From positions 23,752,970-23,816,969 of the forward strand of contig OZ012697.1 of assembly GCA_963942565.1 (NCBI GenBank): a stretch of DNA of 64,000 bases. The letters run 5' to 3'. Made by a program: the position numbers and the translations under genes. Every line of letters begins with the position of its first letter. The first letter of the stretch is position 1. This DNA is from Maea johnstoni (Eukaryota > Annelida > Polychaeta > Spionida > Magelonidae). Under the pieces are notes generated by a model that was not told the origin of the DNA, made no database searches, and worked only from the letters and a program-made list of their open reading frames with translations. Of this stretch, positions 21,859 to 32,290 are shown in pieces.

Positions 21859-23688
21859 TTAGATGCCATAGAGATAGCTTGTGTTAGTTCGGAATTGGCG
21901 TGCAACATCTTGTAGGCTGAGATTTTTAATGAGGGATATCTTGTGAATCACCTCGCCCACATCAGTTGGCAGGGTTACCTGTGCTCTGTTTGGAAGGGTG
22001 CAGGGTGAGTTAGATGCGGGCACTATTCTCTCAATGGGGAGATTCCTTATCATTGCATCTGCCGAGCTACTATTTCCCACACTGGTGAGTGAGACTCCCA
22101 AGAACCCATTTGTGAAAGTTCCCAAAAAATCCCTGGCCTCATCAATTGATCCATTGAAATTTAGGTAATGGATAATGTGCCACGAAGGCAAGTGTTGTTC
22201 CATCAGATGCATGCACAACTGATGGGTGCCAATACATATCAACCTCAGAGTTTTTTGATACTTGGCTGCAATTTTCAGGAAACTGACGAAGACTGAGACT
22301 TGGTTTTCTAGTGGGACTGGAAAGCTGTTGTCCAGGCCTACCCCGCCAATGGCCACCACAGATCCATCATAGACCAGGTTTTCAACCTCTTTGATATACA
22401 TTGTGGTGCATCTCAATGCCATTCTAGGATGAAGTCCTAGTGAGATTTTAATATCCCTGTCCAGAAATAACAAGTTTGACCATGGACTGAACAGAATTTG
22501 CGGGTCTGTAACTTCTGTAATAACTTTGTACAGGTAATTTGATGTGCCAGTGTTTAAAAGGATAGGGAACATTGCTAGTACACCTTTATAATTGTAGAGC
22601 TTGTACAATTCAAGTACATTGCAGTTGGTGTCTATGAACCTTAGAGGTCTTTGTGTTATGGTGTTGCTAGTGATGCAACCTCTCATATTGCTAAAATTCA
22701 TGAGAGATGATAGAGTCCTCCAATGGAGTAACTCAGTTGTTCTTGTTGGGAACTGAGCTCTATACATATGATTCGTGGGCAAGCCTTTGGCTCTGTCTAT
22801 ATGCCGCATGAATTCTAGCTCATTTGTGGAAAAATTTGAGATGCTTTTATTACATAGGCCTTCTCGCACAATAATGTCCAGAAGATCCTGATCAGTTTCA
22901 CATTCCAAGTTATCTTTAACGAAGCTGAAAAATTCAGCATGTCTACAAACTAGGTTCTTGTAGTCTCTTTGTGGTACGTAGTAGCCCTCGCAGTACCTTA
23001 TGTCTTGGTATGTATGATACTGCTGGCAGAGCCAGCAAGTGCTTTCCCCCTGCACCCCCCACCATATATCAGTAAGATGCTCGAAGATTGTATGTCTTTT
23101 CATGTTTTTTGATTCTATCCCGCATACCAAACATTTCCTTAGGCAGATTTGTGACTGAGAGGCATTTTGTTCTAGATTTAAACCACTTTCTATGTTTGTC
23201 AGGATTTGGTTGATACCTTGATCTACATCTTCCTTCGAGATCCCCAGAGTGTCCAGAGGTTTTCTTTCAGCACTCATTCTAAGTTTCTTTATGCCCTTGC
23301 TCACTCCATGGGCCACCATATTGTGGTCTGGGTCATCACTATTATCATCACTGTTGTCACTAGGATCGGATGCTTCCATGTCACTATCAAAGAATTCGGC
23401 TGCTCTTTTCCTTTTAATTGGTGTAAGACTTTTAGACTTGTTCAAGTCTTTGCTGTTTAAGTTAAGATCTGATTGATTAGACACATTTGTGTCTGTGCAT
23501 TCTGTTGAGTCTATTGAGTCGTTTGCGTTTAGTTTCCTTTTAACTTTGTTAAGTCTGCTCTGACCTTCCTCTTTATTAGATACAAGATTTGTATCTTTGC
23601 TGTCCCTATGATATGATTTAATCTTAGAGATGTCCATCTCTGTATGTTTAAACTGAGGCGTGATCTTATTGGTAGCATCCATATCCAT
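21859..23688 (-). CDS. LINE ORF1: zinc finger plus degenerate TatD-like domain, 609 aa
   Basis: Residues 1-180 are charged and Ser/Asp/Asn-rich with a basic patch KRKR at 92-95. A zinc-finger pair follows: Cys186, Cys189, His199, His204, then Cys218 and Cys221. A helical linker contains LLHWRTLSSLM near 320. From about 350 to the end the order of motifs follows TatD nucleases: FIDTNCN (where TatD has DxHxH), LGLHP at 417-421, VAIGGVGLDN at 445-454 (where TatD has GEIGLD), FNGS at 511-514 and ASNSP at 558-562 (where TatD has ETDxP). The metal-binding His, Glu and Asp are replaced, so the domain is probably catalytically dead. By position this is the LINE ORF1, whose usual role is RNA binding and chaperoning. 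A TatD-type ORF1 is not an architecture I know for LINEs. Confidence 0.8.
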   Translation of the reverse strand: MDMDATNKITPQFKHTEMDISKIKSYHRDSKDTNLVSNKEEGQSRLNKVKRKLNANDSIDSTECTDTNVSNQSDLNLNSKDLNKSKSLTPIKRKRAAEFFDSDMEASDPSDNSDDNSDDPDHNMVAHGVSKGIKKLRMSAERKPLDTLGISKEDVDQGINQILTNIESGLNLEQNASQSQICLRKCLVCGIESKNMKRHTIFEHLTDIWWGVQGESTCWLCQQYHTYQDIRYCEGYYVPQRDYKNLVCRHAEFFSFVKDNLECETDQDLLDIIVREGLCNKSISNFSTNELEFMRHIDRAKGLPTNHMYRAQFPTRTTELLHWRTLSSLMNFSNMRGCITSNTITQRPLRFIDTNCNVLELYKLYNYKGVLAMFPILLNTGTSNYLYKVITEVTDPQILFSPWSNLLFLDRDIKISLGLHPRMALRCTTMYIKEVENLVYDGSVVAIGGVGLDNSFPVPLENQVSVFVSFLKIAAKYQKTLRLICIGTHQLCMHLMEQHLPSWHIIHYLNFNGSIDEARDFLGTFTNGFLGVSLTSVGNSSSADAMIRNLPIERIVPASNSPCTLPNRAQVTLPTDVGEVIHKISLIKNLSLQDVARQFRTNTSYLYGI

Positions 23689-23715
23689 ATCTATATCAGA
23701 TGAGACATTGTTCTC

Positions 23716-24192
23716 TTTCCTTAGATCTCTTATTATTTATGTTGTATCTGTGGTGTTTTATCATGCTGATACAGTCAATAAACTTCATACATACATTTAC
23801 CAATCAGCATTAGCAGAATAGGTGAAAACAGATTAATCTTTGTTTGGGAAGAATTTTCTAGTCTAGTATCATCCTAAGTAATTTAGGTGGTACACATTAA
23901 GCTCAATTTCTCATGAACAAGTTATGTTAACTAATCCATTGTTTTATTCTAATTTTCATGTCTGAAACAAGTGTTATCTTAGAAATGTTCATTTTAACTA
24001 ACATGAGGTATATTTTGAAGTTACCACCTATGTAAGTTCAGATCTCTATATTGTTGTGATTCTTGTGATTGTTTTGATAAGATCATTGTATTTTCATAAT
24101 TTAGAGCATTCAAGCAGAAGCCTGCACTAAAATGGTACTTATTTTATTATATTCTTCATTTTACTTATGTATTTAAAGAGTTAACATTTGTT
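23716..24192 (+). repeat. 477-bp perfect direct repeat, right copy, next to the LINE 5' end
   Basis: Identical to 16806-17282. After it the flank changes to GATGGCGTATATGCC, which would be the original continuation of the target site. Confidence 0.9.
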
Positions 24193-25380
24193 GATGGCGT
24201 ATATGCCTCTTGTTACCATATATACTGAGGTTTTGTTTGGTGTGCACTAAAAAATGCATTCATAGATAAATAAATCATTTCCAGGATTTAAATGTCAATA
24301 ATTGTGTGTTATCCCTCGAACAAAATGGTTGCAATGGCTGTTTCATGGTGAGTGAGTCACTAAACTACTCACTAAACCTACCCCTTAGGAGGTTTAGTGA
24401 AAGCGGTTGATTTGGCCGCATTTACCCCACCGTTTAGGCTAACCCACCTTCTCGCAATCTGTCCTCTATACCTAGGGTAACGACAACCCACTGTTTTGCT
24501 TGCACCTCCGTTATGCACCTCAACAGTGGGTTAAATGGAGGTTATTCTGTGGGTTAGCTTAAACCACTGCTAAACCACCTTTATAATATCAGGCCCTGGT
24601 GGCCAGACCTAAACTATAATCATTGGTGGTGGGGTTTCTAAGAGAAAAAAAAATGGTTGGGAAGGTGGGGTTACTACTATTAACTGCAGGGATATACACA
24701 CTACACGGACCATGCGAGACCCCTTATAATAAATATCACTTTAGTGCTCGAGATTGCATGCAACAGGCTGTTTTTCTAGAGCAGCATATCCAGACCAGAA
24801 ATGGGGCAACAGGTGTGTCACTTCAGATTTTACTGTTTGCATGCAGGTAAATGGTAAGTGCCGAGTCAATTATTAATCATTTCATTTTTTTAGATCGGCA
24901 ACAGCTGATCTCTGGAAATATCTTTGGAAATATTGGCTTCACCTCTTTGCCCTGAAGCCATATTGAGTTTTTTTTTGTCTTTGGAGACAACCCGAGAGGC
25001 ACCTCACCAAAAAATTGTAAATTAAACCAACTTGTTTTTTACTGAATCTAACAGAGAACAAATGTAAGAACATAATGCTTACATCTGTTTTAATTTCATA
25101 GTTCCAAAATAAAAAAAACACAATGCTTTTGGCAACCAGAAGTGCCAATTCATTGTAGGTAGGGCAAAAGATGAAAATGAAACATGGGATACAGTGGTCC
25201 ACATCAAATTTTCAAAGAATCAACATTGGTTGGTGTTAACAAATATCATTCGTAGAGGGGAGGTGGGGATGTTTGAAAATCAGAGCGTTTTGTTTTGTAT
25301 AAAAAGTGGTAAATGTCCACTAATGGTCCATATTATGTAAATCATTCATGGTACCACATTTCGATGTGGTGTCATATGCT
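24193..25380. other. Intergenic with a probable TIR repeat
   Basis: Around 24365-24590 the words CCTTAGGAGGTTTAGTG and GCTAAACCACCTTTATAATA form a weak inverted pair around GTGGGTTA repeats, probably an old MITE. No exon is seen elsewhere in the stretch. Confidence 0.35.
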
Positions 25381-25664
25381 TGTCGTGGTGAACACGAACA
25401 CTGTATCAGGTGCATTATGGAAGTAGAAATTCAGCACCATGTTCATTATGCACATTTTGACCAATCAGGTTACAGGAGATTTTTACTGTGAACATTGTTT
25501 GGGGACACACAGACAATTGGATTGTTTTGGAGGGAAAATTGAGGAGATCTTAAACTGGACAAAGAGAGAGCAACTTAGATAGCAACAATGATAGCAACTT
25601 TGAGACCAACTTGGACAACAGATGAAGCATAGCAGAGTCAACCTAGTGTAAGTTGTTCACTACA
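25381..25664 (+). repeat. BEL/Pao 5' LTR
   Basis: 284 bp, TG...CA ends, preceded by ATGCT (25376-25380). Same sequence as the 3' LTR. Confidence 0.95.
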
Positions 25665-25682
25665 TGGCGCCCAATAAGGGAC
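25665..25682 (+). promoter_or_regulatory. BEL/Pao primer-binding site
   Basis: TGGCGCCCAATAAGGGAC starts at the first base after the 5' LTR. The first eight bases and the last five agree with the familiar tRNA-Lys-type site, and the middle differs, so the primer tRNA is uncertain. Confidence 0.65.
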
Positions 25683-25812
25683 ACTTGGACTCTACACTAT
25701 GGATTATTGCATTGGTTCTGCTGTGGATTACTTACTAATTGGACTTTGATGGATACTTCAAGGTGAATTTTGGACAACTTAGTGAAACTTCTTTGTTCTT
25801 GAACTTAGACAT

Positions 25813-28800
25813 TTGATCAACATGTCATTGCCACACTTAAAAGGAATTAGGACAAGATTTTGTAACCTTCTAGGGAAGGAACTTAATAATGCAAAGGATT
25901 TGCAGGAGAGAGATTTCAAGGTGGATGGAATAGATTCATTACTAAGAAGGGTGTCTACATCTTTGGTGAAATTTCAACAGTACAAAGAAAAGTATGAATC
26001 TACTTGTGAAAAACTTACTGCAATTACAGAAGATATTGAAAATGAGGAGGAGAAGGAAAAAATGACTGATGAAAATGAAAAACATGCTGACTTCTTATGT
26101 GAAGTGATTGAAGCTCACTGTGAATTAACTGGATATGAGCAATTTCTTAAGGAGCAAAACAGTAATACAGGACAGAGAGATAGTAAACTTGAGGAACTTT
26201 TGGCAGTTCAGACCAAATTAATGCATCAATTAGTAACAACAGCACAGGAAAAGCATGGAGAAACTTCAGCTCATGGATCAGTTAAACTTCCAAAACTAGA
26301 AATTCCTCATTTTGATGGAAATATACTGAAGTTTAGAGATTTTTGGGATGCCTTTGAAGTTTGTGTGGATAGTAACAGGAAATTGGCAGCAGTAGAAAAG
26401 TTCACTTACTTGAAAAGTAAATTGCAAGGAGATGCATTGAAAGCTGTTGATGGTCTTTCATTGAATAATGGAAACTATACAGTTGCAGTTAGAATATTGA
26501 AAGAGAGATTTGGAGACGAACAGGATGTGATCAGCGCACACTACAGGGGATTAATGAATGTTCAAATCCCCACAAGTCATTCAACACAGGCACTGAGAAA
26601 ACTTTGTGATGAACTGGAAAAACACTTTAGGAGCCTAGAAGCATTGGGCCAGGATGTTTCATCACCAGTTTTCATTTCTATGATTCACTCCAAACTACCC
26701 AGGGAAGTAGTTGTACAACTTGAAATGGACAAACCTCATCATGAGAGGTGGACAGTTACTTCATTACGGGAACAACTTGGACATTATATTTTTGCCCAAG
26801 AGAAGGCTTACAGTCAATCAAGCACTAGTGAATCAACTGACACTCAGAATAATTACAGTGACAATTTTTTGAAAGTCTCAAAACCTCAAACAAAGACATC
26901 AGCAGAAGCATTGTTAGCTGGACCCAAACAGACAGATAGGAGGTTTTCCAACACGTGTGTGTTTTGTAACAAAGATCACTGGTCAGATGAATGCAAAGAT
27001 TTTTCTACAATGGAGACCAGAAAAGACAAGATCAAGGGACGGTGCTATGTTTGTTTAGACAGAGGACACATGGTGAAGGATTGTACTAGTGACAGGCCAT
27101 GTTACTATTGCAATCAGAAAAAAAATCATCACAGGAGCTTGTGCCCTAAGAAATTCTCAACTATGACCGAAAGCTCAAATCTTGCACATCATTCAGAAAC
27201 TGGTAATCAGGGATCATTACTAGCTTCTGAGCAAATGGTTCTGATGCAAACTGCAAAGACTTCAGTTAAAAACCCGAACAACCAGACAACACAGCAAACT
27301 CAGATTTTGTTGGATTCTGGAAGTTATCGCTCCTATATCACAGTTGAACTTGCAAATAAACTTGGACTTGAACTAGGGGAGGAGCAAGAGATATCTTTAG
27401 TAACTTTTGGATGTCAATCCCCAGTGACCATGAAAACTCCAACAACTACTATTGCCCTGCCCTTGAAGGATGGTACCCAACTCATGATGACAGTTAATGT
27501 TGTACCAAAGATTACTGGTGGGATTCAGAGAATGCCTTTAGATACAAACATTTTTGAAAGTCATCTTATGAAAAGTTTTGACTTGGCTGACACTATGCCA
27601 ACTGAAAGGGAACATACTAACATTGATATGCTCTTGGGTAATGACTATTACCTGGACATAATAGAACCATATAGGGTACAACTGAAATCAGGATTATTTC
27701 TTCTTGGTTCCAAACTTGGATGGATACTCACTGGAAGAGCACCTGTGAACTCACCTACTTCAGAGACTGCAGTCCCTACTCTACTGATACTTACCTTTTC
27801 CCAGATGACAACTGCTGATAGTGATTGTTTCACAGCTCCTGACCCGTCATTGCTCTTAAAACCATCCTTAGAGGAACTCTGGGACTTAGAGAGTATTGGC
27901 ATAAAAGACTCTTATATGGATTCAGATGACAATAAAGCTCTTGAGAAATTCCAGGAAACACTTCAATATGGAAATGGAAGATATTGGGTAACTTGGCCTT
28001 GGAAGGATGATTTATACTTACCTGAAAACTATGAACTTGCAGCTGGTCGCCTTAGATCTCTAGTACACAAATTACAGAAGTCTCCAGACCTCCTACAGAA
28101 ATATGATGCTATCATACAGGATCAGATGGAAAAGGGTGTGATTGAAAGGGTGAATGAAAGTGGTGAAGGAAAGAAGCATTACATCCCACATCATCCTGTG
28201 GTCACACCTACCAAAGCTACTACCAAAGTAAGAATTGTTTATGATGCGTCTGCAAAAACTAGACAACACAACGCAAGCCTCAATGAGTGTCTATATAGGG
28301 GACCAGTGATTCTGAAAGATTTGTGTGGCTTACTGTTGAGATTCCGACTTAGCAGATTTGCTGTAATAGCTGACATAGAGAAGGCATTTTTGCAAGTCGG
28401 TCTCCAGCCCAAGGACAGAGATGTTACAAGGTTTCTATGGTTAATAGATCCTACCAAGAAGGAGCTAGATAAAAACATTCAGATCTACAGATTTTGCAGA
28501 GTGCCTTTTGGAGTCATTTCGAGTCCATTCATGTTAGCTGGAACAATCGATCACCACTTGAGTACCAATGGCAGTGATACAGCAATGAAACTCAGAGAAA
28601 GCCTGTATGTGGACAATGTCATTTCAGGTTGTGATAACTCTGATCAAGCACTTGAGTTCTACAAAGAGAGCAAATCCATATTTAGTGAAGCAGCAATGAA
28701 CTTACGTGAATGGAACTCAAATTCTGAAGAGTTTTTAAACTCTATTCCAGAAAGAGATAGAGTATGCGGCAAAACTACCAAGGTTCTTGGACTTACTTGG

Positions 28801-31320
28801 AATAGCACTCAAGACACACTGTCAACACAAAGTACAGTCATCTCACCAGCTAAAACTAAACGTGAAGTACTTCATATGATGTGTCAAGTATATGACCCAT
28901 TAGGACTAGTCACTCCTGTTACTGTCTCTGCCAAAATATTTGTGCAAGAACTATGGATGAAGAAATTAGATTGGGATGATCAACTCTCACCTGATGACCA
29001 GCGTATTTGGAATGAAATCAGCAATGGACTACAAGCAGTGCAAAAGATTGAAATTCCAAGGTATATTGGTGCAAGAAATCAAAGTGCACAGTATGAATTG
29101 CTGTGCTTTACAGATGCCTCAAAGAGAGTATATGCTGCTGTGATCTACTTACTCATACTGGCAGAAACTGTGCAAGTGCATTTAGTTTTCTCCAAGGTCA
29201 GACTTGCTCCGAATAAGGGGATGACTATTCCTAGGTTGGAACTAATGGCTGTTTTGATTGGCGTGAGGTGCTTGGCATTTGTTGAGAACGAACTGAAGCT
29301 TAACATTTCTAGACGCACTCTGTGGTCAGACTCTCAGTGTGTATTGAAATGGATCCTCTCTGAGAAAGTACTATCAGTTTTTGTGAGAAACAGGATTCAG
29401 GAAATCAAGTCACATGATATAAACTTTAGGTACATCAGTTCAGAAGATAACCCTGCTGACCTTCCAACTAGAGGAGTCAAAGTTCAAACACTGAGTCACA
29501 ACACTTTGTGGTGGAATGGCCCAGAATGGCTTGTAGACAACGATTGGCCAACATGGAATGTTGACGAGATAACCAAGGAGACCCTTGAAGCCATAGAATC
29601 TGAGTCAAAGCAGGGCAAAACATTTTATGAAGCTGGACTTGCAGTAGCTGAAACTTCTGTAAATGGACCATTCGGAATAGATGATTCAAAGTATTCATCA
29701 TTGGCAAAGCTTCTCAGAGTGACAGCATGGTGCATAAGATTCATTGACAGACTTCGCAAACAGAGTACCATTGCAGGTCAACTGACTGCCGAGGAATTGA
29801 CCAAAGCTCGTCTAATATGGGACCTGTTTGTACAGGATCACCATTTTCCTGATGCAAAAGAGGCCATACGACATGGCGGTAAGTGCAACTTGGTGCAACA
29901 ATTAGGCCTGAAAATGGATGACCGAGGACTTATGAGATGTACTGGAAGACTTTCATATGCTGGAATCAGTGAGGCAGCAAGATTCCCAGTATTACTTCCT
30001 AAGAGTTCTCACTACACTGAACTAGTCATTACTAGCACGCACAGAAAACTACTACACAGTGGAGTATCCCATACTTTATCTCAACTTCGCCTATATTACT
30101 GGGTGCCACAAGGACGTTTGGCTGTTGGGAGGGTCCTACGCGGATGTTCCATATGTCGAAGATGGGAAGGTGGTCCCTATAGGATGCCGAAAATGCCGCC
30201 TCTACCAGAAGAAAGAGTGAATTGTGCAAGTCCTTTCGCTTTCACTGGTTTGGATTACTTTGGACCACTCTACATAAAAGATGTGGGTATGGAGGAAAGT
30301 ACAAAGGTATGGGTGTGTCTTTTTACATGCATGGTGGTGCGTGCGGTACACCTTGAGGTCATTAGAGATATGTCATGTGAACAGTTTCTGATGTGTCTAC
30401 GGAGATTCATAGCTCAACGCGGTGCTCCCACAAGCATTACTTCAGACAATGCCAGACAGTTCAAACTTGCCAAGAATACTCTTCAGCAAGCCTGGAATGA
30501 GATGCAGTGTGATGATGAGGTTCAGTCATATGTGAGCAATGCAGGAATACAGTGGAACTTCATTACTGAATTGTCTCCATGGATGGGAGGCTTTTATGAG
30601 AGGATGGTTGGATTAGTGAAAAGAGCTCTGCGCAAGTCACTGGGATCCTTGACACTTACCTATGATCAACTTCAAACATTACTAACTGAAATCAGTGCAG
30701 TGCTTAACTCTCGACCACTGGTATATGTAAGTGAGGATATCAATTCTAGTTTTGCCCTCACTCCTGGACACTTTCTGTCACTAAATCTGTATACTGGTGC
30801 TCCACTCACATGTGATGAAGACCCTGATGATCCAGAATACTCACAGAATGCCAGTTCTACAAAAAACCTACTTGATAAGTGGAAGAAAGGCATGAAGCAC
30901 TTGGATAGATTTTGGCATCTATGGCAAAGAGATTACCTATTGAGTCTTAGAGAAAGACACCAGAGCAAACTACCTAGTGCCAAGACACAATCTCCATTTT
31001 GTCCCAAAGAAGGTGATGTAGTACTTATTCATGACAAACTTCCACGTGGTACTTGGAGAATGGGAATAGTCACAAAACTTACCAAGAGTAGAGATGGAGA
31101 AAGTAGGGCAGCAACTGTGAGATTACCCTCCAAAGGAACACTTAACAGACCCTTGAATCTACTCTATCCTTTGGAGTGTTCTGACTCTGATCATGAAGAA
31201 ATTCAGAATTCAAATTCTGAATCAACTGTGTCTGAAGCTACAATTGGAAACTCTCGGCCAATTAGAAGAGCTGCTTTGAAGGCCCGTAGCTGGCTGCAGA
31301 AAACACTTAAGGATTTATAA
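25813..31320 (+). CDS. BEL/Pao Gag-Pol polyprotein, 1835 aa
   Basis: A single frame carries the usual Pao order. A Gag-like region (DUF1759 type) contains LPKLEIPHFDGN near residue 159. Zinc knuckles follow at about 381-443 (CVFCNKDHWSDEC, CYVCLDRGHMVKDC). An aspartic protease of DUF1758 type has LLDSGS near 498. The RT has RIVYDAS near 806 and its YVDN box near 931. The RNase H has FTDAS near 1098 and WSDSQCVLKW. The integrase has an HHCC zinc region near 1407, GLDYFGPL near 1479, SDNARQF near 1543 and WMGGFYERMVG near 1589, with a DUF5641-type tail. The length is normal for the family and no break is apparent. There is no envelope-like frame. Confidence 0.95.
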   Translation: MINMSLPHLKGIRTRFCNLLGKELNNAKDLQERDFKVDGIDSLLRRVSTSLVKFQQYKEKYESTCEKLTAITEDIENEEEKEKMTDENEKHADFLCEVIEAHCELTGYEQFLKEQNSNTGQRDSKLEELLAVQTKLMHQLVTTAQEKHGETSAHGSVKLPKLEIPHFDGNILKFRDFWDAFEVCVDSNRKLAAVEKFTYLKSKLQGDALKAVDGLSLNNGNYTVAVRILKERFGDEQDVISAHYRGLMNVQIPTSHSTQALRKLCDELEKHFRSLEALGQDVSSPVFISMIHSKLPREVVVQLEMDKPHHERWTVTSLREQLGHYIFAQEKAYSQSSTSESTDTQNNYSDNFLKVSKPQTKTSAEALLAGPKQTDRRFSNTCVFCNKDHWSDECKDFSTMETRKDKIKGRCYVCLDRGHMVKDCTSDRPCYYCNQKKNHHRSLCPKKFSTMTESSNLAHHSETGNQGSLLASEQMVLMQTAKTSVKNPNNQTTQQTQILLDSGSYRSYITVELANKLGLELGEEQEISLVTFGCQSPVTMKTPTTTIALPLKDGTQLMMTVNVVPKITGGIQRMPLDTNIFESHLMKSFDLADTMPTEREHTNIDMLLGNDYYLDIIEPYRVQLKSGLFLLGSKLGWILTGRAPVNSPTSETAVPTLLILTFSQMTTADSDCFTAPDPSLLLKPSLEELWDLESIGIKDSYMDSDDNKALEKFQETLQYGNGRYWVTWPWKDDLYLPENYELAAGRLRSLVHKLQKSPDLLQKYDAIIQDQMEKGVIERVNESGEGKKHYIPHHPVVTPTKATTKVRIVYDASAKTRQHNASLNECLYRGPVILKDLCGLLLRFRLSRFAVIADIEKAFLQVGLQPKDRDVTRFLWLIDPTKKELDKNIQIYRFCRVPFGVISSPFMLAGTIDHHLSTNGSDTAMKLRESLYVDNVISGCDNSDQALEFYKESKSIFSEAAMNLREWNSNSEEFLNSIPERDRVCGKTTKVLGLTWNSTQDTLSTQSTVISPAKTKREVLHMMCQVYDPLGLVTPVTVSAKIFVQELWMKKLDWDDQLSPDDQRIWNEISNGLQAVQKIEIPRYIGARNQSAQYELLCFTDASKRVYAAVIYLLILAETVQVHLVFSKVRLAPNKGMTIPRLELMAVLIGVRCLAFVENELKLNISRRTLWSDSQCVLKWILSEKVLSVFVRNRIQEIKSHDINFRYISSEDNPADLPTRGVKVQTLSHNTLWWNGPEWLVDNDWPTWNVDEITKETLEAIESESKQGKTFYEAGLAVAETSVNGPFGIDDSKYSSLAKLLRVTAWCIRFIDRLRKQSTIAGQLTAEELTKARLIWDLFVQDHHFPDAKEAIRHGGKCNLVQQLGLKMDDRGLMRCTGRLSYAGISEAARFPVLLPKSSHYTELVITSTHRKLLHSGVSHTLSQLRLYYWVPQGRLAVGRVLRGCSICRRWEGGPYRMPKMPPLPEERVNCASPFAFTGLDYFGPLYIKDVGMEESTKVWVCLFTCMVVRAVHLEVIRDMSCEQFLMCLRRFIAQRGAPTSITSDNARQFKLAKNTLQQAWNEMQCDDEVQSYVSNAGIQWNFITELSPWMGGFYERMVGLVKRALRKSLGSLTLTYDQLQTLLTEISAVLNSRPLVYVSEDINSSFALTPGHFLSLNLYTGAPLTCDEDPDDPEYSQNASSTKNLLDKWKKGMKHLDRFWHLWQRDYLLSLRERHQSKLPSAKTQSPFCPKEGDVVLIHDKLPRGTWRMGIVTKLTKSRDGESRAATVRLPSKGTLNRPLNLLYPLECSDSDHEEIQNSNSESTVSEATIGNSRPIRRAALKARSWLQKTLKDL

Positions 31321-31337
31321 GTCAAGTGGCCCGGGAG

Positions 31338-31621
31338 TGTCGTGGTGAACACGAACACTGTATCAGGTGCATTATGGAAGTAGAAATTCAGCACCATGTT
31401 CATTATGCACATTTTGACCAATCAGGTTACAGGAGATTTTTACTGTGAACATTGTTTGGGGACACACAGACAATTGGATTGTTTTGGAGGGAAAATTGAG
31501 GAGATCTTAAACTGGACAAAGAGAGAGCAACTTAGATAGCAACAATGATAGCAACTTTGAGACCAACTTGGACAACAGATGAAGCATAGCAGAGTCAACC
31601 TAGTGTAAGTTGTTCACTACA
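31338..31621 (+). repeat. BEL/Pao 3' LTR
   Basis: 284 bp, followed by ATGCT (31622-31626), the target duplication. The polyprotein stop lies 18 bp upstream, and the purine-rich CCCGGGAG just before the LTR is a weak polypurine candidate. Confidence 0.95.
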
Positions 31622-31626
31622 ATGCT

Positions 31627-32160
31627 TTCTCAAGGTCAAAAAAGATAGTTAATGTTAGGTCAGCTATTGTAGGGAACCTTGGAATCTTTTGCATTCTTAA
31701 TGTGACGTCACTGTAAATAGCAGCTCGGCATGTCACCAATGTAGGTCCACCTATTTTTTCTGATAAATTTTGCAATTAATGGCTATTTTTCACAAATTTT
31801 ACTATAATCTGAGGCAGCGACATATTCCCATATATTGTTCACAGAACTATTGCTAGCCTTTTTTTACAGAGATATTTAACCACAAACGTGCTCGACAAAA
31901 CAGGTCATATAGTTGTGGTAGAATGAATAGATGTGCCGGAGATTGGACTGACCTGCCTAAAGATAACGCCATCTATAATCAGTGGGAGATACTATGACAG
32001 ACTTCTAAGATGTTACACTTGGCGAATGATCACACCATGTGTAACAGACTAAAGTTACTTTTGTCTGACAAACGTTGATTTTGTCTGGACAAAAGTACTT
32101 TTATCCAACGTACAAAAGTTATATTTATCAAGACAGAAGTTACTTTTTGTTGACAAAAGC
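31627..32160. other. Intergenic, no gene seen
   Basis: No exon or clear repeat end. AAAAGTTACTTTTGTC-like words recur around 32050-32150 and may be a decayed short repeat. Confidence 0.35.
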
Positions 32161-32164
32161 AAAC

Positions 32165-32290
32165 CTTATGGTGTGCAATAGGAGTTAGCACCTCCCAGGG
32201 GAACCCTAAGCTGGTGGGCACCCTGCTCGCCTTATAAAAGAAGGGCGATGTGCATGTGGATCTGTCAATGGATACCCTGCATCTAAAACA
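32165..32290. repeat. Interspersed repeat shared with 41628-41735
   Basis: TGTGCAATAGGAGTT, the TTATAAAAGAAGGG core and the CCTGC words recur in inverse at 41628-41735. The encoded SPFFYKASRVP-like peptide is a by-product of the repeat. Confidence 0.6.

Larger units (their letters stand above)
17283..23715 (-). mobile_element. L1/Tx1-like LINE, apparently full coding capacity
   Basis: A 6.4-kb element on the minus strand with two long open frames in LINE order: ORF1 (23688-21859, zinc finger plus TatD-like) and ORF2 (21260-17463, endonuclease plus RT). They are separated by about 600 bp. The 5' leader before the ORF1 ATG is only 27 bp, so the 5' end may be slightly truncated. The 3' UTR is 180 bp, with AATAAA (17302-17307) about 20 bp before a short A-rich tail. 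Both ends abut a perfect 477-bp direct repeat. Intact frames and identical flanks suggest a recent insertion. Confidence 0.88.
25381..31621 (+). mobile_element. BEL/Pao LTR retrotransposon, looks whole
   Basis: Two 284-bp LTRs (25381-25664 and 31338-31621) begin TGTCGTGG and end CACTACA. They look identical, and a 5-bp duplication ATGCT lies on each side. A primer-binding-like TGGCGCCCAATAAGGG follows the 5' LTR directly. One long frame fills the interior. Identical LTRs imply a very recent insertion. Confidence 0.95.

Noticed and set aside
21859-23688. The TatD-like ORF as an ordinary host gene near a LINE
   Set aside because: It lies between the exact element ends marked by the 477-bp repeats, is intronless and is in ORF1 position and orientation.
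16806-24192. The 477-bp repeats as LTRs of an LTR element
   Set aside because: They lack TG...CA ends, there is no primer-binding site or polypurine tract, and the interior is a two-ORF LINE with AATAAA and an A-rich tail at one junction. A duplication of the target fits better.
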